Positions 1-12,500 of a stretch of 64,000 nucleotides of DNA are shown here, one piece after another. Under the pieces are notes generated by a model. It ran no database searches. It saw only the letters and a program-made list of their open reading frames with translations, and was not told where the DNA came from. Origin of the DNA: Nereocystis luetkeana (taxonomy: Eukaryota; Sar; Phaeophyceae; Laminariales; Laminariaceae). Position 1 is the stretch's first letter. Each line of letters begins with the position of its first letter. The position numbers were made by a program, and so were the translations under genes. The DNA lies in the NCBI GenBank assembly GCA_031213475.1, contig JARUPZ010000007.1:1881457-1945456 (forward strand). The letters are read 5' to 3'.

Positions 1-153
1 CTGTTGCTGTTGATGCCACTGATGCCGCCGCTGGAGATCTTTCCGCGCCCACCCCCACCTCTGGCACTGGCTGATACATCCTCCTCCGATTTTCTGGAGT
101 ACCTGGAACACAACGCGAGTATTTTCGGGGTTTGCGTGATCCTTGCCTTGGGA
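1..153 (-). CDS. VPS11: Possible VPS11 exon 12, cut by the window edge
   Basis: After an acceptor TAG at 154-156, phase 0 gives SQGKDHANPENTRVVFQVLQ and KIGGG. This loosely resembles the family segment ANNPRELKAFLEHM. Downstream the frame runs into a CAG-type repeat (RHQWHQQQ). The acceptor lies just 2 bp from the end of an inverted-repeat element. The exon limits are uncertain and the assignment is tentative. Confidence 0.35.
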
Positions 154-157
154 CTAG

Positions 158-262
158 TACGGGGGACCACAGTGAATAGGACCAGATATTGCTGGTAAAA
201 ATGTTCCGAGTATATAGGTTTTTTATGTATACCATACGTCCCATTAACTATGGCCCCCCGAA
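158..262. mobile_element. TA-type MITE (family A), copy 1
   Basis: Ends carry ACGGGGGACCACAGTGAATAGG and the inverse CCATTAACTATGGCCCCCCG, diverged. The core TAAAAATG...TATATAGG...ATGTATACC is shared by the family. It lies at the edge of the possible VPS11 exon 12. Confidence 0.7.
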
Positions 263-708
263 ACATACGATGGCGGCGAGATTGGCAGCGGTTAGATTGG
301 CTTGCGGTGGCATTGCATTGGCGACATACCGGCGATACACTGGCAATGCCTTGGCCTTTCATTATCATACCATCGATGGCATTCCATTGGCATCATACCG
401 ACGCTATGTTGAATTTGCACTGACATTCAATCGGCACTACATTGCTCTTGGACTGACACTACATTGAGATTGCACTGGCATTGCACTGGCATTGCACTGG
501 CATTGCATTGCCATTAGCTGTTCGGGATTTCCTCTTTTCCGCTTTTTTTTACTCTCCGATTTGTCGAGCATTCCGTTTTATGGGCCGTTCCACTCTCCCT
601 CCGATCCGCTGATCCGCTGTTTTCAATTTTCCGCTCTTCTGAAAAAACCCTACCATTCGTTTTACAGCATCCAACCAATCGCCGACCAGAGCTAAACCAT
701 CCACTAAC

Positions 709-804
709 TTGCCTCCCAGTGCAAAGTGCCATGAGCACGCCAGTCGTATCCTCGGGCAAAGCGGCCACCAGCGGCTTGCCTCGGCGCCTAAGCTGCGCGG
801 CCGC
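709..804 (-). CDS. VPS11: VPS11 exon 11
   Basis: After acceptor TTCTTACAG it encodes AAAQLRRRGKPLVAALPEDT and TGVLMALCTGRQ. This corresponds to the KxYGKxLxxxxPExTTxLLxxLCT segment of VPS11. The proposed donor is GTTAGT at 708. It has 32 codons, phase 0 at both ends. Confidence 0.88.
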
Positions 805-3800
805 CTGTAAGAACCATCAAGCCAGTGTCGTGCGAGGGTGTGGCGGGGGGGGGGGGGGCGGACGACGACGACGGTACGGTGGGTGTGGAGGAACAGGCTG
901 ATATATTGGGAAGTATCGTGGGCGGGGGCAAGCGCGGCATCTACCTGTCGCGCATCCCTGCAGTGCTGGGGTGGAGCTCCGTCGGGCTTTCACCGACCAG
1001 GTAGGCATTGCTTGCATCACGCGCGAAGTACCATGAGCTATTCGGCGAGCCGCATCACGGGTGAGCTGCCTCCCAATAGGTTTTTTGAGAGGCGGACTTT
1101 CTCGCATATGGACGACAGCGTCGGGGCAGGGGGTGGAGGGGGGGGGGGGGGTTACCGAGTGATCGGTTCATCCTGCTGGAGGGCCCACCGTGGACTCCCC
1201 TCGATACCTCGCGGTAACCATCCACACCACCCGGCTTCCCACTACTACGGGGGACCATAGTTAATAGGACCTATGGTATACATAAAAACCTATCTATTTT
1301 GACCATTTTTACTAACAATATTTGGTCCTGTTGACATATGGTCCCCCGTACTATTACGGGGGACCATAGTTAATAGGACCAAATATTGTTAGTAAAAATG
1401 GTTAAATATACAGGTTTTTATGTATACCATAGGTCCTATTAACTATGGCCCCCCGTAATAGGACGGCGAAAACGCCACACGCGCCCCTCTCCTGCCCAAT
1501 ATTTCCACCAAAAACTTGACCGCTCACCTCGGCGAAGGATAGGGAGGCGATGTACGCCAGGGCTCCCGGGCAGTCCGGCTGTGAGCGTTCCAGTTGAATG
1601 CGGAGGAACCAATCGTGCTCTGCGCGCGGAGGAAGGGGTGAAGGCGGGCGGATAACGAGCGAAAAAAAGCGAGGTGAATGAAGGGTAACGGTTTTTATCG
1701 AGGGTGGATGAAGTTGTAACGGTTTTAAAACGAGGCTGGAGTGTAACGGTTTTGATCGACGTTGAAGTGCAACGGTTTTGATCGAGGTTGAAGCGTAACG
1801 GTTTTAAGCGAGGGTGAAGTCTACCGCTTTGATCGCGAGGAAAGTGTAACGGCCTAATCTACAGTAGTAGGGCCAGACGTAACGGCATTGCTCGAGGGTG
1901 AACTGTAACGGTTCTAGGGTATAGAGCGACGGTTTGATCGAGGGGGCAGTGTAACGGTTTAGTCGAGGGTGAAATGTAACGCTTTGGCCTATTGCGGGGG
2001 GCCATAGTAAATAGGACCAAATCTTGTTAGTAAAAATAGGTAAATATATACCTGGTAGTTTTTTTGTGTGCACCACAGGTCCTATTTACTATGACCCCCC
2101 GTAAATAGAGCAAAGTGTAACGGTTTGATCGAGGGTGAGGGAAGCGAAGCGGTTTTGATCGCAGTTCGAGTGTAACCGTTTAGACCGAGGGCCAAGTTTA
2201 ACGGTTTGATCGACGGTGAAAAGCGGTGGGGTTTTGATCGAGGGTGAAATGTAACGGTTTCGTCGAGAGGGAAGTGGAACGGTTAGATCGAGGGCTAAGT
2301 GGACAGGAATTATCGAGAGGAAATTGTAGCGGCTTGATTTAGGGCGAGATTCAACGGTTCGGTTGAGGGTGAAACGTACGGTTTAATCGAGGATGAACAG
2401 TAACGGGTCGGGGGTGAAGTGAAACGGTTTGATCGAGCATGAGTTGTAACGTTTCGGTCGAGAGCGAAATGTAACGGCCCGATCGTGAGTGAAGTGTAAC
2501 GGTTTTATCGAGGACGAAGTGTAACGATTTGATGTATAGGGGATAACGTAACGGTTTGGTCGGGGGTGAAGTGTAGCGGGTTTATCGAGGGCCAAATGTA
2601 ACGGTTCGATCGAGGGTGAAGTGTAACGGTTTAGTCGAGGGTGGAGTCTAACGGTTGGATCGAGGGTGAAGTGTAACAGTTTGGTCAGGGGTGGGGTGTA
2701 ACGGCTTTTGTCGAGGGCCAAGCGTAACGGTTTTTTGTCAAGGTTGAAATGTAACGGCTGGATCGGGGGTGAAGTGCAAAAGGTGTGACAGGGGGGGTGA
2801 AGTGTCACGGTTTGTATCACGGGTGACGTGAAACGGTTTGGTCGAGAAAACGGTGTGACGGGTTTCCTCGAGAGGCAACGTTTTGATCCAGGGTGACATA
2901 CAACGGTTGTGGCGGAGGGAGAGGCGTAACGCTCTCGTTATATGGCGAGAATGTGACGGTTTCGGTCTAAGGCGGTTCAGTCGAGAGTGAAATGTACACA
3001 CCGTCGTGCGGTTTCATCGACGTTTGTGGAGTGCTAGAGTATTCACGGTTCCACCAACGGTGAAGTGCAAAGGCCTTGGTCGAGGGTGAAGTGTAACGTT
3101 TCGATTGAGAGTGAAGTGCAACGGTATGGCCGAGGGCTAAATATGACGGTTTCGATCGAGGGCGAAGTGTAACGGCTTCGTCGGGGGTTGAGTGTCACGG
3201 TTTGATCGAGGGCGATGTGTAACGGTTTGATCGAGGATGAAAAGTAACGGCTTGGGGTCTCGGGTTTGTGGAGCATAACGTATCCATGGAGGGTGACTAC
3301 GGAGGGTGAAGTGCAGCGGATTGGTCGGGGGGGAAGTGTGACGGTTTGATTGAAAGCGAAGTGTAACGGTTTGATCGAGGGTGACATTTCAACGGTTTGC
3401 TCGAGAGCGAATGTAACGGTTTTATCGAGGGTGACGTGTAACGGTTTGGCTGAGAGAGAAGCGCCACGGTTTGGTCGAGGGTGAAATCTAAAGGTTTGGA
3501 CGAGGGCGAGGTGACCCCGTTTTCGTCGGGGGTGATGTGTAACGGTTTGATCGAGGGTGATGTGTAACGGTTTTATTGAGGATGAAAGGTGAAGGTTTGA
3601 TCGAGGCTTGTGAAGTACAACGGCTATATAGAGGGTCAAGTGCAACGGTGTGACCGAGGGGGAAGTTAAAACGGTGTAGTCAAGGGAGAAGTGCTACGGC
3701 TTGATCGAGGGTGAAGTTTAACGCCTAGATCTATAAGGGCATAACGTAACGGTTCGGTCGAGGGTGAAACGTAACGGTTCGATCGAGGGCGAAGTGAAAC

Positions 3801-6800
3801 GGTCTGGGCGGGGGGGTGAAAATGTAACGGTTCGATCGAGGGTGGTGTTTGACGGTTTAACTGAGGACGAAATGTAACGGTTTCATCCAGGTTTGTGAGT
3901 AATAACGGTTCTGCAATGGGAGAACCGCAATGGTTTGGTGCAGGGTGAAACGCAACTGTTTGACTGAGAGTAGAGTGTAACCGTTTGATCGAGATTGAAA
4001 TGTAACGGTTGTTCGAGGTTGAAGTGTAACGTTTTGGTCGATAGGGCGAAATATAACGGATTGACCCAATGGTCAAGTGTACAATTCGGTAGAACACCAA
4101 GAGTAACGTCTCTATGGAGAGTCAAGTGCAACGGTCTGATCGAGGGTGATGTGTAACGGTTTGATATCGGGCAAAGCGCACCGGTAAGATTGACGGCGAA
4201 GTGTAACGGTTTGGTCAGAGGGTGCAAAGTGAAGGTTCGATCTACAGCAGGGTGAGGTGCCACGCTTTGATCCTTAGGGCGAGGTGTCGCGGTTCGTTGA
4301 TCGAGGGTGAAGTGGAAGGGTTTGGTCGAGGGTTGAATGAAGTGCACCGGCGTGAAAAATAATTTAAAAAAAAAAACTGCCTCACCTCCATGCCGCCTGG
4401 CCAGTTCCGCCGCATGGTCCGCGTGTCCTGCCGACTTGAGCACCCTAATGGCGGTCACAACGTCAAAGTTTGCACCCCCAGCCCCCCCTCCCTCGTCCCC
4501 CCCCCCCCCCCCCTCCCGCCCCCGCCCCCGCCCCCAGGCGAGAAACGCCCCCCACGCCGCTAGGAACGCCCGGAGGGGCGCGCTGCTGTTGCTGCTGCTG
4601 GGCGTCATTCGTTTCGCCCATTTGTATGAAACGGTCGAGTTTTTCTACGTCCTGGCAAAAGGGGTACAGTAGGGAGGGCGGGGGGGTACAAAACATATAT
4701 TAAAACGTATAAATCAACGTACCAGGTATGCGCCACGTGGCGTGTATGATATAACTGTGCCCATCAATGTTCGGGTAGGGTGCACAAGGCGCTTCGCGTA
4801 GCGAGCGGTTCCGCCCGCCAAGCTCGCCCACAAGGAATAATAGTCGAAAACAGATAGTAGACGGCCCAAAAATTCAGGCGCAAAACAGGCGACTTGCAAA
4901 TGCCAAGAGCTCCCTACCCCAATACAACTACCCCGGACGCCGCATGGATGTATGTACGTGCGTACATGTTTACACGTACGTACCTGGTGCCTATTTTGAC
5001 AGGTAAGAGAGGGGATCGAACAGCACGGCACAGCAGTAGCGCCGCAAGGCGATGCACTGCTGTGCTGCGCTGCTGCGTGGGATGGGCTGAGCTGGGTGTG
5101 CCTTTCTTGGGGATTCTATGTGGTACTTCGTACTTCGTTGTGATACCTGCTACATATTGGTATGTACGAAAACTATTACGGGGGGCCATATTTAACAGGA
5201 CCGAATATTGTTAGCAAAAATGGTTAAACATATACCAGGGTTTTTATGTGTACCATAGGTCCTGTTAACTATGGCACCCCGTCATAGTTAGCGCTGCGCT
5301 GCCGAGCTAGCGCTGCTCTGGTGGAGCTGAGCTGAGCTGGGTGTAATATGTGGCGTCTTTGTTCGACTGTGTGGTACTTCGTATTTCGTATGACACCGTG
5401 TGTCTTGAAATAAGTCTAGCAGGGGGGCTCAGTTTTGAGTGCTTCTCGATACGGCTTCGAGGTCCGGAAACCCTTTGATGAATGATTCGTTCTTCAGTTT
5501 TGTTTTTCGGACTTTCCGTCTTGAATTTAGTGTAGGAGCGGCTATCTCGCTCAGTTTTGAGTGTTTTGCGATACGGATTCGAGGTCCGGAAACCCTTGGA
5601 TGAATGATTCATTCTTCAGTTTTGTTTTTCGGACTTTCCGTCTTGAATTTAGTGTAGGAGCGGCTATCTCGCTCAGTTTTGACTTTTTTTTCGATCCCGA
5701 CTCCTCGCGTTTTGGAAATCTATGTCTTATTCTACTTTTTTTCGGCTTTCGATTGAGACAGGCACATCTTGAAAATAATTGTAGGATACTTCATTCATCT
5801 TGGATTTAGTGGGGGCTGAGCTAAGCCGGGTATGATTTTCGAAAAAAACGGGGAAAAAAAGACGAAAAAAGCAAGAAAGCAGAGAAAGGCCGGAAGGGTT
5901 CCGCACGTAATAGAAGGAGGCGGTGTTCAAGTAGGAGCTCTGAGACGCCGGAACCCCCCCCCCCCGCTAAGGCCATCTCTTATGGCAAACCGGTTTTGGT
6001 TTCTGGAAATCGAGGTTTCAGCACCTTCGCAGGCGTATTTGAACAGGGAAACGGGCAAATCGGGCCCGCTTTTCTTGAAGTCCCACCAGTCATTTTGCGA
6101 GAGGCATGCAACGCCGTTTGCCGTTTCTTCAGGATAGCATTTTGAAACATGGTCGATACACTCCAGTTTCCTCTATTCAGTTTCGGACGCAATATATCTG
6201 AAAAAGAGGCCATTTTTTCGGCTGAAACGTCGATATGTATCTGAAAACGCCTTGTTGATGTTTTTGTCTGAAAATGACAACATCGCAAAAACCTCGAGCG
6301 ACACCCCTGAAAAAAAGAAAAACGGGTCTAGATACCTCTCCCCAAAAGACTGCAAGTATTCTGAGAAGAGCGAGCCTGATTCGGTCGGACTCCCGCTCTA
6401 AAATACGTGAACGCACGTATAAACACACAGTTTCGGGTAAGTTTTTCGTTTTTCAAGACCCCCCCATAAGAGATGGCCTAAGGGTCGTTCTTGTCGGAGA
6501 GCGTTTTTCCCCACAATCCCAATTTGTTTTTCGCGCCATTTTTTCTTTCGTCTTCCAATTTTTCCAGTTTTTTTTTTCCAAATATGTGATATTTGACTTT
6601 TCTGTTTTTTTACTTGTGGATAATTTCACAAAATGGTGACAGAACGCCTCCGTATCTCCAAACTTTGTGGAATTCTGGAACAAAAAAAAGCTGTCCGATA
6701 AGAATGAGCCTAAGTCCATAAAAGCGTGCGTTTTGTTCGCTGTACGGGCAACGGCGTTACATGTACGCAACCCTAGCCCTGACCACAGCAACCGGCTGTT

Positions 6801-9472
6801 GTAACAGCCTTCGATCCGCGAACACTCCTTTCCAGGTAGCTTCCTGCACCAACCGTGCATAAACAGGTCATCAACGTGCTACAAAGTCATGTGCCATACG
6901 CTCAGCAGTCTATTGGTTTTCCATCCTTTTCGTCAAGCAGTCACATCTATCAATCAGTTGATCAAGCCTTCCACCGATCAAATCAACCAATCAATTGGCC
7001 AGTCAATCATTCAATCAATCAATCAACCAACCAAACAACCAATCAATCAAGCGGTCGAACAATCAACCAATCAACAAACCACCCAGCCAATTGACCAAAT
7101 CGATTTATTAAACAACCACCCATCCAGCCAATTAACTACCCAACGTTTCAACTACTAACGACCAACCCATGCATCAAAACCTTCCAATCGTTTCATCAAA
7201 TCTGTCAATATATCTGTCCATGCATCCATCCATCCATCTATCCATCCGTCTAAGCGAGCGGGCCAGCCGTGGTGTGTGTATGGTAAGGCACCCACGAGGC
7301 AGCTGCACAGTAAACTCATCGCTGTCTCTGGAAGTGGCCACACGAGAACTTAAATCAATTAATTGACGTCGTCCATATGAAAGAAAACCCGCCTCAAAAG
7401 CGGTTTCCAGTAGGATGCAGATCATCCTTCATGCGACTCGCCCAACACCTCACGTTTCGCTTCGCGCTTGGTGCAAGCAATGCCTCCCTGGTCGGCGAAA
7501 ACCCGACATGCTCCGTCCCGGCAGTGTAGGGATGCGAGGGTCTACGGTCATACGACTACGGCCATGCATGAGATCGAGTACATCTCTCCTATCGAGTACA
7601 CCCCCCCCCTCCCCCCCCCCAATTAAGCTCGACGTACAAACAGAAAAAATACCCCCCCCCCCTCCCCCCCTCCCCACCCCCACACCTCCCAACAAGCTCG
7701 GTGCGCAAACAAAACAAAAACAAGCCCGCCTCCATTCCCCACCCCTTCCCTCCCTCCTAGAACCCTCCTAGACCCTCCCGCCCCCCTTCCCCCCCCCCCC
7801 CCCCCCCTCCTTCCACCCCTCACGCACCTTCAGCTTGGTGTGGCAGTTGAGCAGGAGCGTGGTGTGGTCTGAAGACGCCTGACCCGCGTCGTGTAGGGCC
7901 ACCAGATAAGACGTCAGCAGCCCTATCCTCTGGGCGTCCAGAAAGCGGCGAATGACGTAGCTGGGGTTGAGGTGGCCGATGGTGCTTTGGTACTGCCGCA
8001 TGGCTCCCTCAAAGTCCCCCTTCTTGTAGAGATGGTCCCCGTGCATGCCTACACGGTGGAGGAGGCGGTGTCGAGGGAGGGGGGTGGGGGTGTGGGTACT
8101 CGTCTGTTGCTTGTCTTAAGTCGTTTGACCATTGACCGCGCACTCCTTCCGAGCGAGACGGGGGGGGGGGGGGGGGGGGGGGAGTTCTCGATAGCGTGGC
8201 CGTAGTCGTATGGCCACAGACCCTCGCATCCCTACAATGCCGGGACGGAGCACGTCGAGTTTCACCGACCAGGCAGACATTGCTTGCACCAAGCGCGGGG
8301 GTTAGAGCTTACCAAAATAGCTACTTGCAGCCCAAAGTACTAATGTTATGTTTAGCACACGTATGCTTAGCTAAGCCGTTGTCGGCGGGGGACGCGGGGG
8401 CGGGAGAGCTTACCCTTGTATTCAAAGGCCCAGATAGTCATGTTTGATTGGTCAAGCAGTAGCGGTGTTTGATCAGGTTGCACCCAGGATGCTGATGTTT
8501 CATTGGTCAAGTAGTAGTTGGTTGGAATAAGGTAACGGTTTCAAAAGCGACGAGTAGAGCTTACCACGTGTTCAGAGACCCAAGCGCTGCTCTTTTATCG
8601 TAGTGCCGTGTCTGATTTGGGTTAGGGTTATAGTTAAGGTTGTAGGGTTGAATCCGTTTCGTCCGCCAGCCATACTGTCGAAGAACTGCTAAACCTACCC
8701 TCCGTGGCGGAGGGGAGGGGGGAGGGGGGGGGGTGACTGTGGCTACGTGGCGTGTGTCAAACCCTGACTTGACCACGAGTATACAGTCCACACAAACGAC
8801 CCCACCATACACCATACCATACCTCACAATACCACACCCACACCACCCATCCCATGTCACCCCCAACTCGTCTCCCTCGTCCCTCCCCCCGTGCCCCCCC
8901 CCCCCCCGGCTTGCCCCACATGCTGCTCCAAGTGCCAACACACCACTCACGATATATCCCTAGTATCTCCGAGACGTCGTGGTCGCTTGCGTAGGCCAGC
9001 GATATCGCCATGGGGTACAGGTTCTTTCTGTAGAGCAGCTCCAGCTTAGAAGATGTGTCTCTCTCCCTAAGCCTGAGCAGAGCGTTCTTGTCAGTCAGGA
9101 TGAAGGCCAGCCCCTCTCCGGACCCCGCCCCCCCCGTCCCGGTGCCGCCACAGCCACCGTTTCCACCACCAAACCCTAAGGTGGAAGAGTCGGTGGCTGC
9201 GTTTGGGTCGTGCCGCTCCCCCTGGCGAGGCAGAAGATAGAAACAAGCATCACAAAATGTGTAAAGGCTGTGTATGCGTATAGATAAAAGGATACGTATA
9301 CAGAGAGGGAGTAATATGGCCAGATGTTGAGGGCGGGGGGTGCGGAGAGCGAGATATATAGATAGATATATAGATAAGATAGATACGGTAGATGTATAGA
9401 TAGATACAGTAGATATATAGATAGATAGATCGATATATATTTAGAGAGATAAATATAGAGGGGGGGGAGAGG

Positions 9473-9507
<35 letters not shown>

Positions 9508-12500
9508 GGGGGGTTGCTCGAGAAGGAAGGAAGTTAAATAACCACGGGCGCAGAGCACAACTGCGCAAAATTTGTACGACACCTCTCACTTTTCACGCGC
9601 TCTCACCAACCATGTGAGCGCGAGGGAAAGGGATGAAATACTACCCTTCTAGAGTCCTTCAACACAACCACGCGCGAAATGTCGTACGTATGCAGATTGG
9701 CCTTGCCCTTTCCACTAGGAGAGGTCGTGGTGTCGGTGTTGGCGCTGGCGAAGGCGGCGTTGGTGTTGGTGGTGTTGGTATTGGGGTTAGCGTAGGCGGT
9801 GTTGGTGTGAGCGTAAGTGGTGTTGGTGTTGGTGGTGTTGGTATTAACGTACGTGGTGTTGGTGTTGGTGGTATTGGTGCTAGAGTAGGCGGTGTTGGTA
9901 TTCGTGGTGTTAGCGTAACGGGTGTTGGTGGTGTTGGTGCTAGAGTAGGCGGTGTTGGTGTTCGTGGTGTTAGCGTAACGGGTGTTGGCGTTGGTGCTAG
10001 AGTAGGCGGTGTTGGTGTTAGTGGTGTTAGAGTAACGGGTGTTGGCGTTGGTGCTAGAGTAGGCGGTGTTGGTGTTAGTGGTGTTAGAGTAACGGGTGTT
10101 GGCGTTGGTGGTGTTGGTTTTGGTGCTAAAGTAGGCGGTGTTGGTGTCGGTGTCGGTGTCGGTGGTGTTCGGTGTCGGCGTTGGCAGTCATGGTGTTGGT
10201 GCTGGCATTGCGGCATTGCATTTGGTGGCAGTTCCTCGGTACCCTCAAGGGGCTCCGTCGGTCAGAAATATTTTGGCAATAGTGTGCTTAGAGACGCATT
10301 CAATTGGGCTTGAGTCACGAGGGAAGAAAACGCTGAAAGTCTTCTCGCGATAAAATATGCCAAGGCAAGAACAGCAATGGGGAGGGTGGAGGAGAGCCTA
10401 CTCTGTGACCACGGGCCTAAGTCACAAGTAAGGCAGAGAGAAAAAAAGGCGGAGGAAAAAAATGGGAAGAAATAAAAAAAAAAGGGAAAGAAAAAAAGAG
10501 AGAAATGAAAAAAGAGAGGCACATCAAAAAGAGAGGAAATGAAAAAAGAGAGGGATGAAAAAACGAAGAGACAAAAAAAAAAAAGAGGGGAACAAAAAAA
10601 GGGAAAAAAGGAAAAAAAAGAGAGAAACAGAAAATAAAAAAATAAAAAAAAATAAAAACCTGCTGTACCTCTATTAATAGTGTAGCTGCCGTCCGTGTCG
10701 CGCTCAAGAGGTGAGAGTGTTGGGGCAATCGTCCCTGTGACAACGGGAGGGACATACACTCGTCATTCCCAAACGACTACCAGCAGATGGGATGGGTGTG
10801 CTGACATATTTACGGGTGCCACCCGGCCGCCCCGTCCTCTTTGCTCTGGTTTAGTTATATTTTAGTATAGTTTGGCTCGGGTTTAGGTTTGGTTTTAGAT
10901 TCGGTTTGGTTTGGTTTAGTTTAGTTTGGTTTGGTTTGTTTCGGTTTGGTTTGGTTCGGTTTGGTTCGGTTTGGTTTGGTTTGGTTCGGTTTAGTTCGGT
11001 TTGGTTCGGTTTGGTTCGGTTTGGTTTGGTTTGGTTCGGTTTGGTTCGATCCGGTTTAGTTCCCGTTAGTTTCAGTTTTTCTCTGCTCTACTTTGATGCG
11101 CTCTCATCCTTAAAGCAGTGCACTGGGGGAGGGACATCAATCGTTCCACTCCGCCTCTCGGATTCCATCAACGCTGCCACACGTAGGTGTACCATATGTT
11201 TCGGCCATGATGCGTATCTGGCTGTCTGTTGGTATTATCTGATCCGACTATATTCCTTCCCTGGGGTATTCTTCCGCTCCAGTCCTTTGGAGCCTCCCTG
11301 TGATCACGGGCTCAATATTTTGGACATGAGTTCTATTAATAGCGAGAACAACGACCACAACTACTGTACATAAAACACATGTGTTACAGAAATAACCGTC
11401 TTCCCTTTTTCTAAGTTCTACAGAAACGTATCATCCTGATTTCGAAAGCGGGAATGAATGGTACGTCGGGTTTATCAGGTACGGTTCAAGCCACCCCCTT
11501 ATCCCCGCGCGGCTCTTAGCAGGATGCAGCTCGCCCTTCACACGGCTCGCCGAACACGTCGCATCTCGCTTCGGACCATTAATAGGTGCAAGCAAATGTC
11601 GGCTTAATCGGTGAAAACCGGACGTGGTCGGTCCCGGCAGCCACCCCCTTATCCCCGCGCGGCTCTTCGCAGGATGCAGCTCGCCCTTCACACGGCTCGC
11701 CGAACACGTCGCATCTCGCTTCGGACTATCAATAGGTGCAAGCAAATGTCGGCTTAATCGGTGAGAACCGGACGTGGTCGGTCCCGGCATTGCAGAGATG
11801 CGAGGGTCTATGGGTCCCATTGTCATACGACTACGGCCGTGCATGGCATGAGTACACCCCCCCCCCCTCCCCACCCATTCTCCAACCTCGAACCTCGAAG
11901 ACGCCCTTCCTCGCCACAGGAACTGCCAATCAATCACCTATTCGATACGATGACCTATTCGATAGTCGGGAGTGTGAGACCTACCTGGCAGGTGATTCGC
12001 TTCACGGCCTGGCCCTGAGGGAGCAGGACATGGAAAGCGACGAGCTTGTTGCGCATATCGTACATGTTGATGGTGTGTCGCCCTGATCGAAGGTCTTCGC
12101 TCACCACCTTGATTTGCGGTGTACCAGCGCGGGTGCGCAATGGAGGCCCGTGGAGGTTGTCAGATGCACGGAACGAGGGTTTTTTTTTTTCGAGCGGAAA
12201 ATGGGCCAAAAGCACCAATAGCAACAACTGCAGCAGCAGCAGCAGCAGCAACGACGACGACGGCAAACATAAACAGTAGCAACAGCAGCAGCAGCAGCAC
12301 CGATACAATAGCAGGAGCAGCACCAGCAAAGAGCAGCAGCAGCAGCAGCAGCTACAGCTACAGCTACAGCAACAGCAAACACATTAGCAGGAGAAGCAGC
12401 TACAGCTACAGCAGCAGCAACAGCAACACCTAACACGGTACCACAACGCAGAAGCAGCAGCAACGAAAAGGAAAAGGAGCATCAACAACAACAACCCCAA

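Noticed and set aside
2383-4100. Several minus-strand open frames of 70-240 codons with repeating SIKPLHFTLDQTV-like peptides
   Set aside because: They lie on the 25-bp minisatellite inside a VPS11 intron. The peptides simply follow the repeat in whatever frame is open.
9633-10313. A 226-codon Val/Gly-rich open frame
   Set aside because: It is made of minisatellite units, with no domain, no supporting exon structure and an intronic position.
10262-10759. Phe-rich minus-strand open frame resembling a membrane protein
   Set aside because: It is the complement of an A/G-only SINE tail, and hydrophobicity follows from poly-T codons.
10906-11373. Plus-strand frame with repeating VRFGSVWFGL
   Set aside because: It comes from the GGTTT/GGTTC array.
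12101-12463. Ala/Val-rich minus-strand frame in the CAG region
   Set aside because: A trinucleotide repeat in VPS11 intron 5. The real coding part here is only the exon at 11985-12107.
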